A stretch of DNA of 64,000 bases, taken from NCBI GenBank assembly GCA_928212115.1, contig CAKMRJ010005523.1, positions 241,078,950 to 241,142,949 on the forward strand, written 5' to 3'. The position numbers and the translations under genes were made by a program. The first letter of the stretch is position 1; each line of letters begins with the position of its first letter. The stretch is from Lactuca virosa. Its lineage: Eukaryota; Streptophyta; Magnoliopsida; Asterales; Asteraceae. The notes beneath the pieces were generated by a model. The model had not been told where the DNA came from and searched no databases. It saw only the letters and a list, made by a program, of their open reading frames with translations. This document shows positions 1-9,261 of this stretch, in pieces.

Positions 1-48
1 AACTCTGTTTTCGACGATCTTGATATGCACGTAAAGGTATTGACAAGC

Positions 49-406
49 TGAAGGGTCCAGTTAGTGGTTTGGTCTAGGCTTTCATTGTAATAGTTCTTTT
101 GAGTCTTTATTGTGTTTTTGTGAGTTGTTTAGCTGTTTACAGCCCTGGAGTGAGTTTACGGCCATAAGCCTGTTTACGGCCGTAAACCCTGTTTACGGTC
201 GGAGTCTCCTATATATATAGAGGTTGTCTAGGTCATTGTTGGTTGTTGATGCCACAGAGTTCACGGTCCACTGTATCGAGTTGTACCAGACGTTTTACAA
301 CAATAAACGTGTGCAAGCTTGATTTCTCTTCTTCTACTCTTATTCTGATTGCTTTTGATTGTTTGATTGCTTGATCATTGGTAAAGATCCGTTTTAGGAC
401 CTTACA
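49..406 (+). repeat. 5' LTR of the copia element
   Basis: 358 bp, TG...CA, matched by 12102-12457 with few differences. It contains a perfect 16-bp palindrome GTTTACGGCCGTAAAC at 172-187 with degenerate neighbours on both sides, and a tatatata core at about 211-220 that could serve as TATA box. The 3' end ccttaca abuts the PBS. Confidence 0.95.
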
Positions 407-408
407 AT

Positions 409-420
409 TGGTATCAGAGC
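409..420 (+). other. Primer-binding site (initiator tRNA-Met type)
   Basis: TGGTATCAGAGC two bases after the LTR end, the standard plant copia PBS complementary to the 3' end of initiator tRNA-Met. Confidence 0.93.
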
Positions 421-539
421 ATAACCGGTGTCAAAGTATCATTCAATCGAGTTTTCAGCCGTTTAAACTGATATTCTTCACTGTTCGAGATTGGTTTTGG
501 TGTTTTCGCTGCTAAAGGGATCGAATCTACTCCAAAAAC

Positions 540-800
540 GCGTTTTCGAAGAACTTCTGGGAGTTTACTGCCAAGAGATTTCGGCCGTAAACTCAAGAAC
601 TTTAATAAACCGTAAAAATGTGTTCTTGGACCGTAAACAAGGCATCTTCAATAACCGTAAACTAATCTTCAATAACCGTAAACTAAGCTTCAATAACCGT
701 AAACTCAAGACCGTAAACACCCTAACCGTAATCATCCTAACCGTAAACGTTCGACCGTAAACTCAGTTTACGGCCGTAAACACATCAACCGTAAAATCAG
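540..800 (+). repeat. CCGTAAAC repeat array in the copia leader
   Basis: About a dozen copies of (a)ccgtaaac or near variants lie between PBS and gag, several within a repeated phrase 'cttcaataaccgtaaact'. At 766-781 the motif forms the same perfect palindrome GTTTACGGCCGTAAAC seen in the LTR. No coding function is seen. Confidence 0.85.
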
Positions 801-850
801 TTTTCACATCATTTTTCTGTTTTAATTTCTGATTTAAAATCTAATCACCA

Positions 851-2166
851 ATGGATTCTCAAAGTCAAACACATCTTCATGAATTGGATACTGTCATGGG
901 CACAACCACACGTATTCCAAGATTGCTATCTGCAGATGGTTTCCTGAATGGAAATACCGGATTGAGAAGTACATTAAAATGAAAGACTTCAAAGTTTGGA
1001 GAAGCATCATCAAGGGTCCTGTTCGAATTACTATGACAGTTGGAGGACAAGTGATTGACAAAGCAGTTGAGAACTATACAGATGAATAATTTGAGAAAAT
1101 TGAAGAACAGGAGAGAGCTTTAGCCACTCTGACTATGGCATTATCTCCTGATATAGCTCAAGATTTCAGAGAGTATACTTCAGCTAAAGATCTGTGGGAA
1201 GCTTTGATTGAGGTATATGAAGGAAATGAAGACATGAAGGAAAGTCGCCAGGACATGTTGCGACAAAAATTCAATATGTTCAACTACATTCTTGGAGAAA
1301 CTCTGGAGGCACAGCTGCAGCGATTCACAACTCTTACTACTGATATGAACATATCTGGGATCTTCTTGACCAAGTCCGAGATAAACAAAAAGCTACTGAA
1401 TGCTCTTCCAAAGTCATGGGACATGAATGTTGCTGTGATTAAGAAGACCAAGGATCTGAATCGCCTTACTCTTGCTGAAACAATGGCGATCATCAAAGCT
1501 TGTGATATTGATGATAAACAGCGAGAGATTAACCATGTGAGCTCGTATTCGACTGCAAATCTCGGAATTTCCTCTAACAATGCTCTTTCATCAATCATCT
1601 CTTCCTCATGTCAAGCATTTTCTGTTCAACAACCTCAGATTCAAACTTCTACTGCTGCGTCATCCATGCCTAATTCTCAAAGCCAGCCATTTGTCACTCC
1701 ACAAGCTGTTCCCTCCTCCAATGTGCCAGTTGTAGCCTCTTCCTCAAACACAAAGGAAAGTGATGAAAATCTTGCTCTCGCCACAGGACTTGTTAACTGC
1801 TATAATGCCTTTGTTGCTGGAGAGCTTCCACCTCAGTTGTCATTTGCTGATCTGGATCAGATTCATCCAGAAGATGTGGAAGAGATGGACATTACGTGGC
1901 AAATTGCTATGGCAGTATTCAGGGCGAAGCAGTTTGCTAAAAAGACAGGGAAAAATAACTGGGGGATGAATGCTGATAAAAAGGTAGGGTTCAACAAGGG
2001 AAAGCTGCGATGTTTCAACTGTCACGAGCCAGGTCATTTTGCTCGTGAGTGCCCGAAACCGGATCGAAGGTTGAACAATGATAGGACGATGGTTGCAGTG
2101 GGAAACAATCGTGGAGGTGCTGCGGTCAATGGTGAGACTGCTATGGTTGCTCAGTCATTTGACTGA
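851..2166 (+). pseudogene. gag: copia gag, nucleocapsid with zinc knuckle (broken)
   Basis: Gag builds the virus-like particle and packages element RNA. The ATG at 851 opens a copia-type Gag (MDSQSQTHLHEL...). The reading frame slips near 938, a stop interrupts it at 1087-1089, and the frame is open again to 2166. The 1135-2163 part includes the helical copia gag core (residues around KDLWEALIEVYEG) and a CCHC knuckle at 2011-2052 (CFNCHEPGHFAREC). The stop at 2164-2166 is in the same frame as the following coiled-coil region, so gag and the linker were probably once one polyprotein. Confidence 0.85.
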
Positions 2167-3767
2167 GAGGACCAGATTCAGGCTCTGAATATTTTAGAAC
2201 CTGAAAATGCTCACCTAGCCCAAATAAATGATGATGCTCCCTTGAAGAATGCTGCAGCTGATACTGAAGAAAAGGTGATGGAGATGCAGTTTGCAATGAT
2301 GGTATCTTCTACTTCCGAGCCCAAGAAACGTGAGGTAAATCTACCTTCTTGTTCTCAGGCATGTACTGAATATGTTAAACTTCTTCATGATGAAATACAA
2401 TTATTACGTAGAGAAGTAGAGGATCTTAGATATGAGGGCTATCAACTTAGAAAAGGCCAAAAACCCCTAAAGGCCCAGTTAGAGACAAAAATAAAGGACT
2501 TTAAGAGAATTCAGACAGAATACAGTGAAAAATGTGAACTTTATGATTATATTAAGAGACATAATGATGAGTTAATTATTAAGCTTGAGACATTAAAGAG
2601 ACAATTTGAAATTGCAAATTTTGATTTTAAAAGGTTTGATGTATCAAGCGAGGTAGTTGCCAACATGATTGACCAGTGCCTGCATTTCAAACGAAACCAG
2701 CAAAAGGGTTTAGGATACGATAATGTACCTCCTCCTTTTAATCATACATATCAGTATCAACCTTTGTCTAAAGAGGAGATTGCCAACGAACCATTCATGG
2801 TTTATGGCAAGCCATCTGGTTTTGTTTCAGGAGGATTTATTAATGTTGAAAGTACTAACGTTTCTACTTCCCCTGCAGATCAATCCTTAGATCAGGCAAA
2901 GCAAGAAGTTGGAGAATCTGTTTCTGATAATAAAACTGAGTCTGATTCTGATGTTTTTGTTTCTGATGTTAAAAATGACAATGTTTTTTGTGATGCTTCC
3001 ACATCTGCTCCTGTTGAATTTAATTTCTTTGAAATGTTTGATGAATTGTTTGATAATCCTGATGTTTGTGATTCAAAATGAAAACACACCAATTCCACAA
3101 GTCACACCATCTGATGCAACCCCACTTATCTCACAACCTGTTTCTCATACATGTTCCTGTGAGAAGAGTAAGAGTGTCAGTCAAGAAAATAAATCTGAGA
3201 AATGTAGTACCAGTTCCAGTAATAATAAACAGATTTGTTTTAATTGTGGTATTGGTGGACATATAGCTAGGAATTGTCAAAATAGGATGTTTGTGAACTA
3301 TATGTCGCCAAGAGGAGAGAACGAATCTAGAGGAAGGTCTTTAATTAGAAAGTCCTCAAGATTTCGCTCTCGGAATGATGATTGGAAGGTGATCGAAGTA
3401 GAAAAAGGGCTGTTTTTCAAAAGAATAATAAGGTTTTTCATAACAAAGTTCCAAACAGTTTGCCAAAACCGAACAAGGCTCCGCCAAGATCGATTTCGTC
3501 AAAGAGCAGTTCTAGATCTTCAACCACTTCTGGTAGAACATCCAGACACACTCAGTGCAAACTGATAAGAAACATATTTCAAAACCACCTGTTACTGTTA
3601 GAAAACCTGAATATCATTGGATGCCCAAATCAACTTCCAATCAATCATCAGCATCCTCTGAAAAGACTAGCAATGAGGATTCAAAATTGAAAACTTTGAA
3701 AGATCAATCAGACAAAGTGAAAAGGCAACCCAGGACAGTGATGACCTGGGTTCCCAAATCTAAATGA
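2167..3767 (+). pseudogene. gag-pol linker with coiled coil and second zinc knuckle (broken)
   Basis: Residues encoded at about 2340-2620 form a long heptad-rich coiled coil (KLLHDEIQLLRREVEDL and onward). An acidic, Ser/Asp-rich tail follows up to a frame change at about 3079. A second CCHC knuckle (CFNCGIGGHIARNC) lies at 3235-3276, and further frame changes occur near 3390 and 3555 before the motif MTWVPKSK at 3740-3764. Extended gag-pol polyproteins of this kind are common in sirevirus-like copia elements. The function of the coiled coil is unknown; particle assembly is a guess. Confidence 0.7.
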
Positions 3768-3789
3768 TCTCGCTCATTTTGTAGGGACA

Positions 3790-4380
3790 GTTGCGGAGGA
3801 ATGTCGTCCGTCCTTGGTACGTCGACAGCGGCTACTCCCGGCATATGACAGGAGATATCTCCCAATTGAGCAAAATTCAATCTTTTAATAGGGGATATGT
3901 TTCCTTTGCGGGCGGATAAGGTGGCAAGATCACTCAGAGAGGAACCGTTACAAAGGGAGTGCTAAGTTTCGAGAATGTCAACTTTGCTCCTGAGTTAAAG
4001 CATAGCTTGTTGAGTGTTTCCCAAATCTGTGACAAAGGTTATTCTACCCATTTCACCGACAAAGAGTGCATGATTCTCAAGCCAGCCATTGTCATCCAGG
4101 AAGAGTGGATGCTTGTCAAATCTAAGCGGGATGGGAATGCTTACATTATTGATATGAACAGCAACATTCCTGAACAAGTCACTTGCCTCTTTTCGAAGGT
4201 CTCAGAACAGAACGTAATGTTGTGGCACCGAAGACTCGGCCATGCTAACGCTAAAAACCTAAATCGTCTTGCAAAGAATGAGATGGTCTGAGGCTTGCCT
4301 GTCAGAGACTTTATCACTTTTGAGAAGTGTGTGTCATGTGCCCAGGGAAAACATCACAGAAAACCACACCTGCCAAAACA
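3790..4380 (+). pseudogene. copia protease and pre-integrase zinc-binding region
   Basis: The aspartic protease motif YVDSG is intact at about 3818-3832, followed by SRHMTG, as in copia proteases that cleave the Gag-Pol polyprotein. It continues with the LKHSLLSVSQICDKG block. The integrase HHCC domain follows (WHRRLGH at about 4225, then CVSCAQGKHHR at about 4330). An in-frame TGA at 4289-4291 separates the two halves; another stop occurs near 3919. Confidence 0.85.
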
Positions 4381-5283
4381 AGTTAACTCAATCAGTGAGG
4401 TGCTCCAATTATTGCATATGGACTTATTTGGTCCGGTCAACGTCCAGAGCATCAACAGAAGCTCGTACTGTCTCGTTGTAATCGATGATTTCTCTCGTTT
4501 TACGTGGGTCTTCTTCTTATCCAAAAAAGTTGGGGTTGTTGATCTGATAAAGAAGTTCATTGTGATGATTGAGAACCAAACCAACAACCGGGTGAAGGCG
4601 CTTCGTACTGATAATGAAACAGAATTCAAGAATGTAGTTCTTGATCATTTTTGCACAAAAAAGGGAATCGTGCGTCAATACAGCTCTGCTCACACGCCTC
4701 AACAAAATGGTGTTGCTGAGAGAAGAAATAGAACATTAAAAGACGCTGCAAGGACGATGCTGTGTCATTCCAAGTTACCTGTTTTTTTTGGGCCGAGGCG
4801 ATTAACACTGCTTGCTACGTGCAGAATCGTGTTTTAATCAACAAAGCTCAGATGAAGACACCGTACGAGATTCTATATGGACACAAGCCTTCAGTCAGTC
4901 ATTTCCGTGTATTTGGCTGCCCTAGCACCCTTCTTCACCTGGAGTCTAACCCAAAGTTCAATGCCAAATCTGGTGATTGTTATTTCGTAGGATATACTGC
5001 GCGTATCGCGTATAGGGTTTACAACAAGAAGACTAAGCAGATTGTCGAATCCTATGACGTGCGCTGGTTGGAGGAGAATGAAACGGACGCTCGAGTGGAT
5101 CCTGACTGGTTATTTGATTACACATCGCTTTTCAAATCCTTAAATGTGTCTTCAGATGGTTCATATGGGTCCTCCTCTGGTTCGAAGATTGTTTCTGAAG
5201 ACGAAGACGAAGAAGTTGTTTACAGACCTCCAACGGTTGAGGGGGAGTCATCTGCTCCAACTGAGGGGGAGTCACCTGTTTGA
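4381..5283 (+). pseudogene. copia integrase core
   Basis: Inserts element DNA into the host genome. The DDE catalytic triad is visible: Asp in HMDLFGP (about 4420), Asp in RTDNETEF (about 4610) and Glu in NGVAERRNR (about 4715). The frame shifts in a run of eight T near 4785. The copia-specific C-terminal block (PYEILYGHKP, VFGCP, FVGY) continues to 5283, where a TGA ends it. The tail carries a duplicated EGESSAP-type acidic stretch. Confidence 0.88.
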
Positions 5284-5423
5284 CTTGGCAGTCCAGAGTC
5301 TCCAGTTCAAAATGATACTCCTGATGCTGATGCAACACCTCTTACCCCAGTTGAAAGAGAGTTCATGTCCAGAGATGCTTCCGCTGTCACTCCAACTTTT
5401 ATGGAACTACTCTTTTCTGAAGA

Positions 5424-5497
5424 AATTGCTTTTGATTGTTTGATTGCTTGATCATTGGTAAAGATCCGTTTGAGGACCTTACAATTGGTATCAGAGC
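5424..5497 (+). repeat. Copy of the LTR 3' end plus PBS inside pol
   Basis: These 74 bases match positions 347-420 (last part of the 5' LTR plus the PBS) with a single t-to-g change. They sit in the variable stretch between integrase and RT and introduce a stop (5449-5451). See findings. Confidence 0.92.
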
Positions 5498-6734
5498 CCA
5501 ATGATATCAGCCAAGACATTCACACTCTTCTTGTTTCACTCAATGATATCAGCCAAGACATACCTTCAAGAATTCAACGCGATCATCCGATCGAAAACAT
5601 CATTGGTCAGCTGGGTGATGGATTTAAAACCAGAAGTCAGAGTGGAGATGTCAATACATGTCTCTATTCTTGCTTGATCTCTCAAATAGAGCCCAAGAAT
5701 GTTGAAATGGCTTTGAATGAGCCCAACTGGGTAGATGCTATGCATGAAGAGCTAAATCAATTTGAAAAGCTCGGGGTTTGGAAATTGGTTGAGTTACCAA
5801 AGGGCAAAAGGTCTCTTGACACACGCTGGGTCTATCGAAACAAGCAGGATGATTCTGGTGTTATAGTGCGCAATAAAGCAAGATTGGTGGTTCGCGGGTT
5901 TCGACAAGTCGAGGGTCTTGATTATACTGAGGTTTATGCTCCCGTTGCTTGCTTGGAGGCTATTCGTATCTTCCTTGCATATGCTTCCTACATGAACTTC
6001 ACGGTTTACCAAATGGATGTCAAGACTGCCTTCTTGTATGGCAAGGTGAAGGAAGAAATCTACGTTGATCAGCCCCTTGGGTTCGTTAACTCGAAGTTTC
6101 CTAATCATGTCTACAAGTTGGACAAGGCGTTGTATGGGTTACATCAAGCTCCTCGAGCGTGGTATGCGACTCTCACAAAGCACTTGCTCGAGCATGGATA
6201 CTCTCGTGGCACTATCGATCAAACTTTATTCATCAAGCATGTTGGTAATGATCAGATTCTAGTTTCAGATCTACGTTGACAACATTATCTTTGGGTCCAC
6301 CAGTCCACAGCTATGCAAAGAGTTTGAAGGCATGATGAAAAAGAGGTTTGAGATGAGTTCGTTGGGAGAAATGACCATGTTTCTGGGGCTTCTGGTCAAA
6401 CAAAATTCAACCGGAATCCTGCTCCATCAAGCTAAGTATGTGGAGGATATTATTGAGAAGTTCGGGTTTCAAGACGCTAAACTTGCATCGACACCAATGG
6501 CCGAAAGAACCCTGCTGAATCCAGATATTGATGGCGAATCCGTAGATCAGACACACTACAGATCGATGATCGGATCATTGATGTATTTTACTACAAGTTG
6601 TCCCGACATCAAGTTTGCAGTTTGTCAATGCGCACGTTATCAGGCTAATCCTAAACTTTCACATCTTATTGCTGTCAAAAGGATTTTTCGGTATATCAAA
6701 GGCAGCCCAAAATTGGGTCTCTGGTATCTGAAAA
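5498..6734 (+). pseudogene. copia reverse transcriptase (broken, active site altered)
   Basis: Copies element RNA into DNA. Canonical copia blocks are present: W-LVELPKGK (about 5780), TRWVYRNK, ARLVVRGFRQ, YQMDVKTAFL with the first catalytic Asp (about 6018), KALYGLHQAPRAWY (about 6130). A frameshift near 6265 breaks the ORF at the active-site block, which reads YVDN instead of YVDD at 6272-6283. The thumb and connection (SSLGEMTMFLGL, MIGSLMYFT) continue to about 6690. A 20-bp phrase (aatgatatcagccaagacat) is tandemly repeated at 5500 and 5542. Confidence 0.88.
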
Positions 6735-7228
6735 ATTCCGAATTTGATTTATATGCTTTTGCTGACAGTAATTATGGAGGTTGTGAGCTTGATAGGAAAT
6801 CTACATCCGGAGGGTGTCAATTCCTTGGAGACAGGCTGGTGTTATGGCAGTGCAAGAAATAGCATATCGTCTCAACCTCAACAGCAGAAGCGGAATACGT
6901 TGCTGCATATGCTTGTTGCTCTCAAGTTATCTGGATCCAACATCAGCTGTTGGATTACGGTTTGAATTATCTAGAAACCTCCATCAGCTGCATCTGCTTG
7001 TTGCTCTCAAGTTGCTCTCAAATTACTAAAAATCATGTCCAACATTCCAAAACCAAGCACATTGATATCAAAATTCATTTTATCAGAGACTGTTATGAGC
7101 GCTCGCTCATCTGGCTAGAACAGGTTCCATCTGCTAATAATGTAGCGGATCTGTTCACCAAGCCTTTTAACAAAGCTCGATTCGATGTGCTTGTGGGATT
7201 TTTGAAAATGATTCGTTTTGAGGATTAA
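6735..7228 (+). pseudogene. copia RNase H (broken by stop and local duplication)
   Basis: Degrades RNA in the RNA-DNA hybrid. It begins with the DSNYGGC block (about 6760), then RKSTSGGCQF and WQCKK, where a TAG (6860-6862) interrupts. The conserved STAEAEYVA stretch is readable in the next frame. At 6900-7025 a segment containing gcttgttgctctcaagtt occurs twice with foreign sequence between, disrupting the domain. It recovers at KNHVQHSKTKHIDI (about 7030) and ends with the usual VADLFTKPF near 7150 and a stop at 7226-7228. Confidence 0.85.
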
Positions 7229-9261
7229 ATTTTTTTTAGGTTAGTTTAAATTTGCGCATTTTAGTGATTTCATTCTCACCCATGCACAAATTTAGGGGGA
7301 GAAATAAACAAAAACCAAACAAAAATTAAAAAAATTAAAATTCCAAAAACATTTTGTTTTCTGTTTTATTTTTTTCAGAAAAAATTCAAAAATCCAAAAA
7401 CATTAAAAAATTCAGAAAAATTAAAAAAAAAATTATTGTCGCTAACAGCTTTGCTTGTAGGTGTTGTGGTGGGAAGTGATATTATCAAGTGATAACAGGC
7501 AATCTGAGTCTGCGTAACGTACCAAAAATTAAATTGTCTATGCTCTGTGTTCGATGCGCTGGTAGGCAATAAGATTCTAAATGGACTTGACTAGGCAGAG
7601 TTGAACTTAAGGAATTCATAGACTTGACAAATCTTGACCTAGTTAAATCCGTTTAGCCTGACAATACGACGCTTGGATAGGTTGTGCAGGGAGATATATA
7701 TGGGAATCTACTGGTCACATTAAAAGAACTCGTATCTGGAACTGTGGATTAACTTTTCCTCGATGTGCGGATTCTGTCCTTAATTCTGGTATTGATGGGG
7801 TGACTGGTGAATTCTGATAAATTAGGTCTGTAGAAAATTGTTTTCTCTCTATCTTTCTGTTAGTCATATGTTGCTTCCTCTGCGTGATCGAGAGATCCGA
7901 CCTGGACTGTAACATATGTAACTCTATTTCTCTGCATCTTCTATCTATGCAATTCTTTTTTATCTGTTAGCCATATACTGTCTCCTTTGCGTGACTTACA
8001 ATCCGACCTGGTACACAGTATATGCATCATTCTTTTTCTCAATCCCTCTAAAACTTCAGTTAGTCATATGTTTCACCCTCTGCGTGATTGGAAGAGATCC
8101 GACCTGGGTGTATAGCATATGCATTCTAAATCTATCTTCTCTCTTAATAATTGTCTGCTCACCCGATGTAAGGAGTATTCTGGAAGTCCTTGATTACTGG
8201 AGCATATCAGGAAGCGGGAAACATGTTCTAGTACAATTAAAATTGAACACTTACAGATTGTCTGCAGATCTCGCTGCTCAATTTAGGTGGACAACAATAT
8301 CTTTGGTCGTCGTCAGCTGAATGGTCCTTAAGGAATATTATTTAGGAACTTAGGATCACATTGTCTTGTAACTAATAGTATGTCCTAATTTTGTCACAAT
8401 CTCTCGTGTTTAAGTGGACCACAATACCGGCGATCAACCAGACAAAGACGTGAAGATAAAGGTACCGACAAGTGGATTAAGGCTGTCTAACAACTTTGAT
8501 CCCAGTGTCACAAAATTATTTTCAGTGATTTTTGAGATAAATTTTAGTCTGCATTTATTTTATCTCATTTTTATTTTTATTTTTATTTTATTTTATTTTA
8601 TTTTTATAATTTTTCAAAAAAAAATTTAAAATTCTAAAATTTTAGAAATTATTTTATTTTATTTTTAGTTTATTTTAATTTTAATTTTATTTTTAAAAAT
8701 CCTCAAAAAGTTTTATTTTTTGAAAATTATTTGGGATTTGGACTGTGCCTTATACTGTGTGGAAGACAGGTAAAATCGTATAGTCTATAAAAGGAGGGTT
8801 TACAGCCAGAAATACTTTTCACTCTTCATTTTCTCTACTTCCGGCTGCAAACTCTCTCTCCTCTCGAAAAACATTTTTGTGTTTTTGTGAAATTGCTCGG
8901 TTTATCTCAAAGGTATGCTAAAACCGACCGTGGGAATGTATTTTGTTCATCGAATCGATTGCTTTTGGGGGTTTAATCGAAGATTTTCAGTCTGTCGGCG
9001 TTTACGGTTGAAGCTTACGGCTCAGGAGCTTACGGCCGTAAACTCCATTTACGGCCAGGAGCTTACTGCCATGGGTTTACGGCCGTAAACCCAAAATTGA
9101 CCGTAAACCCCAGTTGACCATTGTTGACCGTAAACTCCAAATTTTTGGTCAAAATAAATTTTCTTTAAGGCCAAAATTAAATTGATTAATTAAGAAAACT
9201 TAAAACCTTAATTGCTCAAATATTTTTGTTTTCTTACTTGGCTTGTTTTAGTGCAGAACAA
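7229..9261 (+). other. Non-coding spacer between pol and the envelope-position ORF
   Basis: AT-rich, no credible ORF. It contains a polypurine-like aggggga (7291-7304), a triplicated hairpin (7865-8121), pyrimidine-rich runs at 8560-8700, a possible TATA (tataaaagg at about 8784) followed by a CT-rich leader, and a second cluster of the GTTTACGGCCGTAAAC word (9000-9135). The TATA plus leader could be a separate promoter for the downstream ORF; this is inference. Confidence 0.6.
7865..8121 (+). repeat. Three hairpin repeats upstream of the envelope-position ORF
   Basis: Hairpins at 7865-7918, 7972-8024 and 8065-8121, about 100 bp apart. Stems begin CATATGTT, CATATACTGT and CATATGTT and are closed by matching complements. 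All loops share CTcTGCGTGA and ATCCGACCTGG. Stem changes are paired, which points to selected RNA structure. Confidence 0.8.
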
